This document shows, piece by piece, positions 1-6,271 of a stretch of 9,097 bases of DNA (position 1 is its first letter; the number at the start of each line of letters is the position of its first letter). Origin of the DNA: Gemmatimonadales bacterium (GTDB lineage: Bacteria > Gemmatimonadota > Gemmatimonadetes > Gemmatimonadales > GWC2-71-9). Position numbers and translations under genes: made by a program. Location of the stretch: positions 1-9,097 of the forward strand of contig JACCRH010000390.1 of the NCBI GenBank assembly GCA_013813675.1. The letters are read 5' to 3'. Under the pieces are notes generated by a model, which was given only the letters and a program-made list of their open reading frames with translations, did no database searches and had not been told where the DNA came from.

Positions 1-503
1 GTGCCGGCGACCGGGGTGGCGGCGCCCTTCGCCGGAGGGGCGTCCGCGCGATACAACCGTCCGCCGGCCCGCATCACCAGCGAGCGTCCGCCGTCGGTCC
101 AGCCCACCTGTTCCGGCGGGCCGGCGCCGTCGGGCAGCGCGACCTGCCGCTCCGCGCCGTTCATCAGGTTCATCACCCAGACACTCGCCGGCGACGAGTC
201 GGCCAGCGAGCCGGCGCGAAGAAAGACAACCTCCCCGCCATCGGGAGAAAGCGCGGGACGCATCTCGCCCACAGTGCTGAAGGTGATCGGGATCACCCGG
301 CCGCCAGCGGTCGAGACGGCGTAGAGATCGCCGCCCGCGCGGCCGTCTCCCCCCACGAATACCACCATCGGATCCCGCCCCACCGCCAGCTTTCCCCGGA
401 GCGGAAGGAATGTGCTCTCGCAGGCGGCGAGGAGGAGGAGCGTCCCAAGCCGGACCCGCTCACCTGGCACGGTCGAGCGCCTGCTGGAGATCCCGGCCGA
501 CAT
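1..503 (-). CDS. PD40/TolB-like beta-propeller lipoprotein, 3' end cut by window edge
   Basis: The minus strand is open from about 503 to the left edge. The translation starts MSAGISSRRS, has a hydrophobic stretch and a lipobox (LLAAC, Cys28), so it is probably an outer-surface or periplasmic lipoprotein. It continues with propeller strands such as GGDLYAVSTAGG, the PD40-type signature ALSPDGGEVVFLR, VWVMNLMNGAERQV and VGWTDGGRSLVM. These are typical of WD40-like/TolB-type repeats, which usually mediate protein or ligand binding. The start may be ATG at 503, which overlaps the upstream M1-like gene by 44 nt and gives a good basic N-region, or GTG at 470, which overlaps by 11 nt and puts the Cys at residue 17. 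Either overlap implies translational coupling. The C-terminus lies outside the window, so any further domain is unknown. Family assignment is firm; ligand and role are not. Confidence 0.75.
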   Translation of the reverse strand, partial: MSAGISSRRSTVPGERVRLGTLLLLAACESTFLPLRGKLAVGRDPMVVFVGGDGRAGGDLYAVSTAGGRVIPITFSTVGEMRPALSPDGGEVVFLRAGSLADSSPASVWVMNLMNGAERQVALPDGAGPPEQVGWTDGGRSLVMRAGGRLYRADAPPAKGAATPVAG

Positions 504-1743
504 CCCGCCCCGCCGCCGCGGACATCGAGCGTACGAAATCGGTCCTGGTGGCCGACTGGTGCATTCGGTCGCTGGTGAATCGGCGGAGGCCGGCAAAGAA
601 CACCGAGTCGCCGATGATCGCCCGGAGCCGGTGCAGCGCCCGGGCGCCGCGCAGGTCGTCGGGCAGCGAATCCACGCGCACCGTCCCTATGCGTCGGCCG
701 CTGGACTCCTGCCAGAGCGACGCGAGGTACTTCGCCAGCCCATCGAGCAGCCAGGGATCTTCCTCACCCGGCGAGATCGCGAGCCCGAACCACTGGCGCG
801 CCGTCTCCAGTGCCAGCACGGAGTCGCCGGGCCCTCCGCCGACGAGCGACCCTTCCGGGTGAAACAGAATGCCCGGCGCTCCCAGCGCGGCGCCGACCGG
901 CGCCTCCACGTGCACCAGCCGCCCATAGGGATAGCGTCCCGCCCTCGCGGCGTAGAACTCCAGCATCTCCCACGATCGCCCGAGCGCGCCGGAGCCGCGG
1001 CCGCCACCCTCGCCCGAGTAACTCCATACCTCCACCACGGGGCACCCGTCGCCACAGCCGCCCGGCGTCAGCGGGCGCACCTGGTACGGACCGGTGGCCA
1101 CGGCGAGCGAGGCGATGGGCGCCGGCCCTTCCATGCGATAGTGCCACACCGCGTGTCCGTACGGCAGCGTGTCCACCTTCTCCAGCGACCCGGGAGCAAT
1201 GGCCCGATGTCCCACCGGGGCCTGGATCCGGAACACCGCCGAGCCGCGGTCGAGGGCGACCCGCTCGGCGACGGGGAGCCAGAGCTGGGCACTGTCGCCC
1301 CGGGCGGTGGCGAAGAAGATCCGCTGGCCCGCCCGGTTGGCGCCCACCTTGACCCCGCCGCGCGCCAGCCCGTGATAGCGGATGCGGGTGGTGATCGAGT
1401 CGCCGGCCCCCTTCTGGTGTGGCACCACCAGGTCGTTGACCGAGCGCCCGTACATGGTGCGCGAGAGCCTGGTGTTGGGTCGGCCGTCGATCAGCACTCG
1501 CACCACGCGCATCGACGAGTCGAGCCGCACGGCCACCGGGTCCGGCGAGGCGAGCCGCCAGGCGGTCTCGACCTCGCCCAGAAGGTGAGTGCCGGTGTCG
1601 CTGGGGACGAGGGTGATGTCGTAGCGGAGTGCGTCGTGCTGCGCCGTCGCGACCTGGAGCGCGAAGAGGAGTGTGAGCATGGCGGGAAGATAGATGGAAT
1701 GGCTGACGGGGAGCACCGAATCGGTGCGCACGTCTAATGTCAT
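460..1743 (-). CDS. Secreted M1 aminopeptidase-like protein with degenerate zinc site
   Basis: The protein has up to 427 residues and a hydrophobic N-terminal segment (MLTLLFALQVATAQ, residues 22-35) that looks like a signal peptide. The C-terminal half follows the M1 peptidase plan: YPYGRLVHVEAP (271-282), the region where the substrate-binding GxMEN-type loop should lie (GALGAPGILF-like, 284-294), the zinc helix (312-320), WLLDG (331-335) and the C-terminal helical region with FRSM-like packing. Key residues are missing. The expected HExxH reads LETAR (312-316), although QWFG after it is intact. The third zinc ligand Glu is Asp334, and the GxMEN Glu is absent. It is therefore probably a non-catalytic M1 relative. 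Start is uncertain: ATG 1743 lies in a tandem repeat, GTG 1716 gives a 26-residue signal peptide, and ATG 1680 gives a very short one. It overlaps the downstream lipoprotein gene. Confidence 0.8.
   Translation of the reverse strand: MTLDVRTDSVLPVSHSIYLPAMLTLLFALQVATAQHDALRYDITLVPSDTGTHLLGEVETAWRLASPDPVAVRLDSSMRVVRVLIDGRPNTRLSRTMYGRSVNDLVVPHQKGAGDSITTRIRYHGLARGGVKVGANRAGQRIFFATARGDSAQLWLPVAERVALDRGSAVFRIQAPVGHRAIAPGSLEKVDTLPYGHAVWHYRMEGPAPIASLAVATGPYQVRPLTPGGCGDGCPVVEVWSYSGEGGGRGSGALGRSWEMLEFYAARAGRYPYGRLVHVEAPVGAALGAPGILFHPEGSLVGGGPGDSVLALETARQWFGLAISPGEEDPWLLDGLAKYLASLWQESSGRRIGTVRVDSLPDDLRGARALHRLRAIIGDSVFFAGLRRFTSDRMHQSATRTDFVRSMSAAAGRDVGRDLQQALDRAR
1713..1727. promoter_or_regulatory. Perfect 7-bp palindrome near the start of the M1-like gene
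   Basis: GCACCGA (1713-1719) and TCGGTGC (1721-1727) are exact inverse complements around a single A. If the M1-like gene starts at ATG 1680, this sits about 35-45 bp upstream and could be a dimeric-regulator operator or a small hairpin. If translation starts at 1743 or 1716 it lies wholly or partly in coding sequence. Function is inferred only from symmetry; in GC-rich DNA a site of this size can occur by chance. Confidence 0.25.
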
Positions 1744-1825
1744 CGTGAGTGCCGGATGTCATCCTGAGTGCCGGATGTCATCCTGAGTGCCGGATGTCAT
1801 CCTGAGTGCCGGATGTCATCCTGAG
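1740..1825. repeat. 19-bp tandem repeat array, four copies plus a partial fifth
   Basis: The unit TCATCCTGAGTGCCGGATG occurs at 1740-1758 (one mismatch, CGTG for CCTG), 1759-1777, 1778-1796 and 1797-1815. A fifth start (TCATCCTGAG, 1816-1825) then diverges into the long palindrome. Copies 2-4 are identical, which points to recent slippage or strict copying. Each unit has its own short inverse complement (CATCC/GGATG). The first ten bases equal the outer arm of the adjacent palindrome, so the array probably arose by duplication from it. There are no spacers, so it is not a CRISPR array. Confidence 0.9.
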
Positions 1826-1879
1826 CGTAGCGAAGGAGCCTGTGCGGCGTCCTGGCTCCTTCGCTGCGCTCAGGATGAC
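1815..1879. repeat. HPERSEG-type extragenic palindrome (long hairpin), copy 1
   Basis: The left arm (1815-1840) and right arm (1854-1879) are 26-nt inverse complements with a single non-Watson-Crick position, a G-U wobble in the plus-strand RNA. The loop is 13 nt. The translated left arm gives the HPERSEG string seen in many spurious ORFs of high-GC bacteria. It lies 14 bp after the dienelactone hydrolase stop (minus strand) and before the M1-like gene, so it could end or stabilise the upstream transcript, though no T-tract follows it. No transposase or target-site duplication is visible nearby. Confidence 0.85.
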
Positions 1880-1892
1880 AATCCGTGTCGCG

Positions 1893-2678
1893 CTACTTGC
1901 CTAATCGGGCCCGATAGAACTCCAGGATCCGGTCCCACGCCCGCTGCGGCTGCGGTCCGTCATTGCCCTGCCGGCCGGGCTTCAGGAATCCGTGACCGGT
2001 TTCCGGGTAGACCTCCTGGGTGAAGGTCTTTCCGTGCTTTTCCATCGCCGCGTTCACCTCGGGCAGTGCGGCGTTGATCCGGGCGTCGTTTTCGCCGTAG
2101 ATGCCGAGCACCGGCGCCTTGATCCGGCGCATGGCGGCGGTGTCGGGCGCGGGCCCGTAGCAGACCACGGCGGCCTTGAGATTGGGATTGTCGGTGGCGT
2201 AACGGAAGCTCTGCCCCCCGCCCCAGCAGAATCCGATCGTGCCGATGTCGCCCTTCCGCACCGAAGGAAGGGCGTTGAGATACGCGTAGGTGGCATCAAG
2301 GTCCGCGGTGACTCGCTCCGGCTCCAGCTCGCCCACCAGCTTCCGCCCCTCGTTCTCGTCCTTCGGCGTCTTCCCATGCTTCGACGACAGGAGGTCGGGC
2401 ACGATCGCCACGAATCCCTCCTTCGCCAGCCGGTCCACCACCGTGGGCTCCCAGTCGGTGAGGCCGAAGATCTCGTGAATCACGATCACCCCCGCCGCCT
2501 TGTCCTTGCGCTCGGAGTACGCCACGTAGGCGCGGATCGAGTCCGCGCCCTTCTTGATATGGACCCACTCGCCGTGGGTGGTGGCCGCCGCGGGCTCGGC
2601 GCGATGAACCACGCCCGCGCCGCTGGCTCCGACCAGCGTGGCGCCCACAACGAGTGCCGCGGAGGAGAGCGCTCTCAT
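1893..2678 (-). CDS. Exported dienelactone hydrolase family protein
   Basis: This 261-residue alpha/beta hydrolase belongs to the dienelactone hydrolase (carboxymethylenebutenolidase) family, whose founding members open cyclic enol-lactones in chloroaromatic degradation. The full catalytic set is visible: the family Glu in VIHEIFG (Glu69), the nucleophile elbow GFCWGGG (149-155, Cys151), Asp198 in GEND and His229 in TGHGF. The Cys nucleophile, rather than Ser, is characteristic of this family. An N-terminal signal-like segment (residues 1-32, Ala/Val-rich) adds about 30 residues to the usual cytosolic length and suggests export. The ATG at 2678 overlaps the stop of the preceding lactonase-like gene as ATGA, so the two are probably translated together. 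The native substrate is unknown; many family members act on esters or lactones unrelated to aromatics. Confidence 0.93.
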   Translation of the reverse strand: MRALSSAALVVGATLVGASGAGVVHRAEPAAATTHGEWVHIKKGADSIRAYVAYSERKDKAAGVIVIHEIFGLTDWEPTVVDRLAKEGFVAIVPDLLSSKHGKTPKDENEGRKLVGELEPERVTADLDATYAYLNALPSVRKGDIGTIGFCWGGGQSFRYATDNPNLKAAVVCYGPAPDTAAMRRIKAPVLGIYGENDARINAALPEVNAAMEKHGKTFTQEVYPETGHGFLKPGRQGNDGPQPQRAWDRILEFYRARLGK

Positions 2679-3643
2679 CGCTTGAGGTCCACGAATTCGA
2701 CCCGGTTTTCGGTCAGGAGCGGCACGGCGATCCGGCCGCGCTCACGATCGAGCGCGATGTCCGCCGCCCCGGGGAGCCCGCCCACCAGCTTGGTGATCCT
2801 CTCGCCGTCGAGCACGAAAAGGCTCGAGTCGGTCCAGGTCGAGACCACGAAGCGGCCGTCACCCATGGCCTCGATTCCGTCCATCATGCCCGGGCCCTCG
2901 GTCACCACGGTCGGCGCGGAATCCCCCGGCGCCCAGCGATAGATCGATTTCCCTTGGAACGATAGGATCACGAACTTCGAGCCGGCCGAGTCCCAGGTGA
3001 TCCCATTGGGACCGGGCTTGTCCTTGAACTCGAGCGCGACGGTAGCCTTCCGGTCCTCGATCCGGAACACGCGGTCCGGCCCGGGGTGGCTCATGCCGCC
3101 CTTCCCATCGTCGGCGACTCCGGTATCGGTGAAGTAGATCGCCCCGTCCGGCCCCACGGCCGCGTCATTGAGGAACTTGGCCTTGCCGACCAGGCTCACC
3201 GTGGCGATGGGCTTGCCAGTGCGCTTATTGAAGGCGCGGGCGGCGTCGATGTCGGCCACCCAGAGCGTGTCGCCCTGGATCGCGATGCCCTTCGGCGAGT
3301 CGAGCTTGACCCCGCCGCGTCCCCCCGCGATGAACTTGAGCGAGTCCACCTTGCCGTCACGGGTCACTCGGCTGATATAGCCGTTCCCGTCCTTACCGAG
3401 CGGACTGCCGTTGACGTTGGACACGAAGTAGACGCCGAGCTCCGGATCGAACCGTGCGGCCTCGGGAGCGTCCAGGCTGTCCAGGGTGAGTGCGATCGCC
3501 GCCGACAGCGACGCGCTGTCCACCGCCGCCGCCGTGTCGGCCCCGCCTGCCGCGTCACCCGCGTCCCGGCCTCCGCCGCACGCCGCCACCATGACCGCCC
3601 CAGCGAACAGCATTTGAGCCCGCCACGTCTTCCACTGTCTCAT
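2675..3643 (-). CDS. SMP-30/gluconolactonase-like beta-propeller lipoprotein
   Basis: The 322-residue protein begins MRQWKTWRAQ, followed by a hydrophobic stretch and lipobox VAAC (Cys22), then a Gly/Ala/Asp-rich linker to about residue 55. The rest is a six-bladed propeller of the SMP-30/gluconolactonase/LRE type. Candidate divalent-metal ligands fit the family pattern: Glu61 (DAPEAARFD), Asn159 (KFLNDAAVGPDG), Asn213 (GPNGI) and Asp255 (MMDGIEAM). These suggest a metal-dependent lactone or ester hydrolase at the cell surface. The start is ATG 3643 with purine-rich GGGAGACGGGGA just upstream. The same frame stays open to 3829, but that extension is low-complexity Arg/Ser antisense to the ParB-like gene's own reading and would destroy the lipoprotein signal. 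It follows the ParB-like gene by 22 bp and overlaps the dienelactone hydrolase by 4 nt. Substrate unknown. Confidence 0.88.
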   Translation of the reverse strand: MRQWKTWRAQMLFAGAVMVAACGGGRDAGDAAGGADTAAAVDSASLSAAIALTLDSLDAPEAARFDPELGVYFVSNVNGSPLGKDGNGYISRVTRDGKVDSLKFIAGGRGGVKLDSPKGIAIQGDTLWVADIDAARAFNKRTGKPIATVSLVGKAKFLNDAAVGPDGAIYFTDTGVADDGKGGMSHPGPDRVFRIEDRKATVALEFKDKPGPNGITWDSAGSKFVILSFQGKSIYRWAPGDSAPTVVTEGPGMMDGIEAMGDGRFVVSTWTDSSLFVLDGERITKLVGGLPGAADIALDRERGRIAVPLLTENRVEFVDLKR

Positions 3644-3665
3644 TCCCCGTCTCCCTGTTGATGGT

Positions 3666-4634
3666 CTACTCCTCCGGCGCCCCGCCGGTCCGCGCGACTT
3701 GATCCGCCCGGATCCTGCTCGAGTCGAACTTGCGCGCGCCGGCGAGCATCTTGTCGATGGTCTCGTCGAACTCCGCCTTGGCGCCCCGCTTGAAGCGGAG
3801 CGGATTGATCCTGGCGACGACGAAGGCACGAAGGAAAGGGCTCTCGAAGCCTTTCGCCTTGAGCTCCGACACCGCCGCGGTCACCGCGGCGTCCAGCTCC
3901 AGCACCCGGGCGGCGCGCTCCCGCCGGACCTCGAGCGCCTTGGGCAGCGCCGAGCCGAGGAACTTCTCGACTCGCTTGAGCACGGGGTGGTACGCGCCCC
4001 CGGCGAAGCGCCCGTTCTCCTGGTAGCACAACCCGATGGTGAGCAGCGCCGGCTCCTCGAACTCGCTCTCGAACTCCTTCTCCGGACGGTCGTCCAGCTC
4101 GGCGAGGTTCTGGGCCAGGCGGATGACCTCGAGGGCGCGCTCCCGGAGATTGTGCGCCTTCTCCGTGTTGAGCAGCAGAATCCGGTGCGCCACCTCGATC
4201 TCCGGCACCACGATGGCCACGACCGACCGGGCACCGAGGGCCCGCAGCGCGGCCAGACGGTGGTTGCCGTTCGGTGTCCAGTAGCGGCCGTCCTCGGTGC
4301 GCACCGCCACGATGGGGTCGAGATAGCGGCCCAGCTTGTCGATCGCCGCGGTGAGCCGGGTGACGTGGGCGTCGGAGAGGTCGCGCTGGTAGGGCGTGGG
4401 CTCCACCCGGTCGATGGGCAGGCCGGCGAGGATCTGCCACTGTCCGCCGAGCGGGTCGCGATAGGGGGCCAGCGCGGCGCCGCCGTCGGTCTCGATCGCC
4501 TCCGCCAGCCGGGTCACCGCGGCCGGCGGGGCCCCGGTGGCCAGCGCGTCGGCCGCGAGCCCGCGTGAGCGGGCCACCGCTTCCGGCTTCTTCCGGGAGC
4601 GGCGGGGCTTCTTCGCGGTCTTCGCCTCGGGCAT
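3666..4634 (-). CDS. Stand-alone ParB-like N-terminal domain (ParB/Srx fold) protein
   Basis: This 322-residue protein has a basic N-terminus (AKKPRRSRKKP, 7-17) and a ParB/Spo0J-type domain at about 72-145: IDRVEPTPYQRDL (74-86), LTAAIDKLGRYLDPIVAVR (94-112) and NGNHRLAALRALG (122-134). The last is the equivalent of the ParB GERRxRA phosphate-binding motif. The C-terminal half (150-310) is mostly charged helix. No clear ParB-type helix-turn-helix or dimerisation domain is recognisable, and no parA or parS-like site lies nearby, so it is unlikely to be the chromosome-segregation ParB. The domain family includes CTP hydrolases, sulfiredoxins and nucleases; which of these applies is unknown. 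The ATG at 4634 has a GAGAGAG Shine-Dalgarno 3 nt upstream. It is the first gene of the minus-strand operon with two exported lactonase-type hydrolases. Confidence 0.82.
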   Translation of the reverse strand: MPEAKTAKKPRRSRKKPEAVARSRGLAADALATGAPPAAVTRLAEAIETDGGAALAPYRDPLGGQWQILAGLPIDRVEPTPYQRDLSDAHVTRLTAAIDKLGRYLDPIVAVRTEDGRYWTPNGNHRLAALRALGARSVVAIVVPEIEVAHRILLLNTEKAHNLRERALEVIRLAQNLAELDDRPEKEFESEFEEPALLTIGLCYQENGRFAGGAYHPVLKRVEKFLGSALPKALEVRRERAARVLELDAAVTAAVSELKAKGFESPFLRAFVVARINPLRFKRGAKAEFDETIDKMLAGARKFDSSRIRADQVARTGGAPEE

Positions 4635-4801
4635 CCGCTCTCTCGGGTCGGTGGTGTGAAGATTCCAGGAAGATACGTAAACCTGATCGGCGGTAGAGGG
4701 AAACCCGTAGTGGAGACGGTCTTGAGATCCTCTTGACGGCGCCGGTCCATTCTCTCCGCCGTAGACTCCCGTCCCGCCCGCACCCTGGGGAACCCCGACT
4801 C
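4635..4801. promoter_or_regulatory. Divergent intergenic region between ParB-like and RCC1 genes
   Basis: This 167-bp segment separates two divergently transcribed genes, so promoters for both should lie here. On the minus strand TATCTT (4675-4670) is a possible -10 box about 36 nt before the ParB-like ATG, without a good -35. On the plus strand TTGACG (4733-4738) and TAGACT (4762-4767) look like -35 and -10 boxes but are 23 bp apart, too far for a standard sigma-70 promoter. No clear operator or terminator was seen. Confidence 0.4.
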
Positions 4802-6037
4802 ATGAGAGCCCTTGCTCGCATCCGGCCCGCCGGCACGCTCCTCTCAGTCTCGATGCTGATCCTGCCAGCCTGCCGGGACAACCCCGGCTCGCCCACTGGA
4901 CCGGGCCCGGCACCCGCGGTCGCGACCGCGGCCTCAGCCCCACTGACATTCCGCCAGGTATCGGGCGGCAGCTCCTATAACTGTGGCCTGACCGCTGACG
5001 GCGTGGTCTACTGCTGGGGGGTGAACAATCTCGGTCAGTTAGGCGACGGCACCCTCGACGATCACCCGACTCCCGCCCCGATCTCCGGCGGGCGCCGGTT
5101 CCGCCAGGTGGATGCGGGGGGCGGTCATGCCTGTGGGATCGCCACGGACGATCGGACCTACTGCTGGGGTTGGAACAACGTGGGCCAACTCGGTGACGGC
5201 ACCCGGGCGGATCGGTCCCTGCCCACTGCCGTGGTCGGGGCGCCCCGCTTTCGTCAGCTGAGTGCCGGAATATTCCACACCTGCGGTGTCACCCCGAACG
5301 GTCGCGTGTATTGCTGGGGCATCAACAAACAGGGCCAGCTCGGCGATGGCTCCGATGTCCCTCGCCGGCTGGAGCCGGTTCAGGTTGCGACCGACCAGCG
5401 CTTTCGAGTGGTGAGCGTAGGGGGCAGTCACACCTGCGGAATCACGCTCGACGACCGGGCTTTCTGCTGGGGACATGGCAAGTCCGGGGAACTGGGCAAC
5501 GGCAGGACGCTGATCCGCAAGACTCCGACAGCGGTCGCCGGAGGGCTCAGATTCAGGGAAATCGCCGCGGGTGAGACGCAGCGGTCGGGCAACTGGCTCT
5601 TCACCTGCGGAATAACCACGGAAGACCGCGCATACTGCTGGGGAGGCAACCTCGACGGCCAGCTCGGCGATGGCACAATCACCCGCCGGCTGAGGCCGGC
5701 CGCGGTGGCCGGCGGTCTCCGATTCTCGACCGTGAGCGCGGGCGGCAGCTTCACCTGCGGCGTGACCACGGCGAACGCCGCCTATTGCTGGGGACGCGAC
5801 GATCACGGCCAGCTGGGCGACGGGGGCCCGACGGGCGACCCCAACGCGAAGCGGCTTTCGCCGGTCCCGGTCACCGGCGGGCTCGCCCTAACGGCCGTGA
5901 GCGCTGGGTGGCTCCATACCTGTGGCGTGGCCACCGATGGCGCCGCCCACTGCTGGGGCAGCAACTTCTCCGGTGAGCTCGGCGACGGGACGGAGGTCGA
6001 GAGCTCTGTACCAGTCGCGGTCCTGGGCCCGAGTTAG
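4802..6037 (+). CDS. Seven-bladed RCC1-repeat lipoprotein with paired cysteines
   Basis: The 411-residue product has a signal peptide and lipobox (LPAC, Cys24), a Pro/Ala linker (29-47), then seven RCC1-type repeats of about 50 residues: 50-99, 100-149, 150-200, 201-250, 251-307, 308-362 and 363-411. Each carries the pattern CG-x8-CWG followed by GQLGDG or GELGDG. Seven repeats make a closed propeller. The two Cys in every repeat are always ten apart (61/71, 111/121, 161/171, 212/222, 269/279, 319/329, 374/384), fitting disulfides in an exported protein. Repeat 5 has a seven-residue insertion before its first Cys, and repeat 6 a longer connecting loop. The eukaryotic RCC1 exchange activity should not be assumed; a binding or adhesion role is likelier. 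ATG 4802 is chosen because the upstream TTG (4733) would bury the signal peptide. Confidence 0.93.
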   Translation: MRALARIRPAGTLLSVSMLILPACRDNPGSPTGPGPAPAVATAASAPLTFRQVSGGSSYNCGLTADGVVYCWGVNNLGQLGDGTLDDHPTPAPISGGRRFRQVDAGGGHACGIATDDRTYCWGWNNVGQLGDGTRADRSLPTAVVGAPRFRQLSAGIFHTCGVTPNGRVYCWGINKQGQLGDGSDVPRRLEPVQVATDQRFRVVSVGGSHTCGITLDDRAFCWGHGKSGELGNGRTLIRKTPTAVAGGLRFREIAAGETQRSGNWLFTCGITTEDRAYCWGGNLDGQLGDGTITRRLRPAAVAGGLRFSTVSAGGSFTCGVTTANAAYCWGRDDHGQLGDGGPTGDPNAKRLSPVPVTGGLALTAVSAGWLHTCGVATDGAAHCWGSNFSGELGDGTEVESSVPVAVLGPS

Positions 6038-6064
6038 AGGGGGCGCCGGGGTCGCTTTCATCTC

Positions 6065-6137
6065 CAAAGTCACCCTGAACGCAGTGAAGGGGACCATGCC
6101 CGACATGGCCTCCTTCGCTTCGCTCAGGATGACTTTG
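6065..6137. repeat. HPERSEG-type extragenic palindrome, copy 2 (diverged)
   Basis: Arms 6065-6090 and 6112-6137 are 26-nt inverse complements with 22 Watson-Crick pairs, one G-U and three mismatches. Within the loop, CCATG (6094-6098) and CATGG (6104-6108) pair to form an inner hairpin. The right arm shares CCTTCGCT-CGCTCAGGATGAC with copy 1, while the left arm has drifted. The outer ends are extended by CAAAG/CTTTG, not present in copy 1. It begins 28 nt after the RCC1 gene stop and could act as a transcript end or 3' stabiliser. Confidence 0.8.
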
Positions 6138-6185
6138 GTTACTTTCCTCCACGCGGTGGGCGGGAGCCAAGCACCCGCCTCAGCC

Positions 6186-6215
6186 TTGATGCCGTTCCTC
6201 GACTTACCCTAGTTA
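6186..6215 (+). promoter_or_regulatory. Possible sigma-70-type promoter for the CdiI-like/gltS cluster
   Basis: TTGATG (6186-6191) and TAGTTA (6210-6215) are separated by 18 bp and lie about 55 bp before the ATG of the immunity-like gene, in the only sizeable gap before this cluster. Both hexamers match consensus only in part, so this is a weak prediction from spacing and position. Confidence 0.3.
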
Positions 6216-6271
6216 CAGTGCCGATTCCTCGGGAATTCGAGGGCGGCGCGATCACGACAACAGAGCGAACG

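Noticed and set aside
412..1737. Long plus-strand ORF (441 codons)
   Set aside because: It is antisense to the M1-like gene, whose translation has clear family motifs; the plus frame is Arg/Pro/His-rich without domains, as usual for GC-rich shadows.
1740..1825. CRISPR-like array
   Set aside because: The repeats are directly contiguous with no spacers and no cas genes are present.
1787..2023. Plus-strand ORF of 78 residues containing a CHPERSEG string
   Set aside because: It is the translation of the extragenic palindrome and continues antisense to the dienelactone hydrolase; such ORFs are a known artefact of this repeat.
3644..3829. 62-residue N-terminal extension of the SMP-30-like protein
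   Set aside because: It overlaps the ParB-like coding region, is low-complexity Ser/Arg and would hide the lipoprotein signal; ATG 3643 has a good Shine-Dalgarno.
4733..4767. Plus-strand promoter TTGACG...TAGACT
   Set aside because: The 23-bp spacing is too long for a standard sigma-70 promoter, so it is noted only within the intergenic entry.
4733..4801. Upstream TTG start for the RCC1 protein
   Set aside because: The added 23 residues precede a complete lipoprotein signal peptide, and ATG 4802 is the natural start.
5039..5806. Minus-strand ORF of 255 residues with internal repeats
   Set aside because: Its periodicity merely mirrors the RCC1 blade repeats on the opposite strand.
5871..6170. 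Minus-strand ORF with another HPERSEG string
   Set aside because: It reads through the second palindrome and antisense to the RCC1 gene, with no ribosome site or domain.
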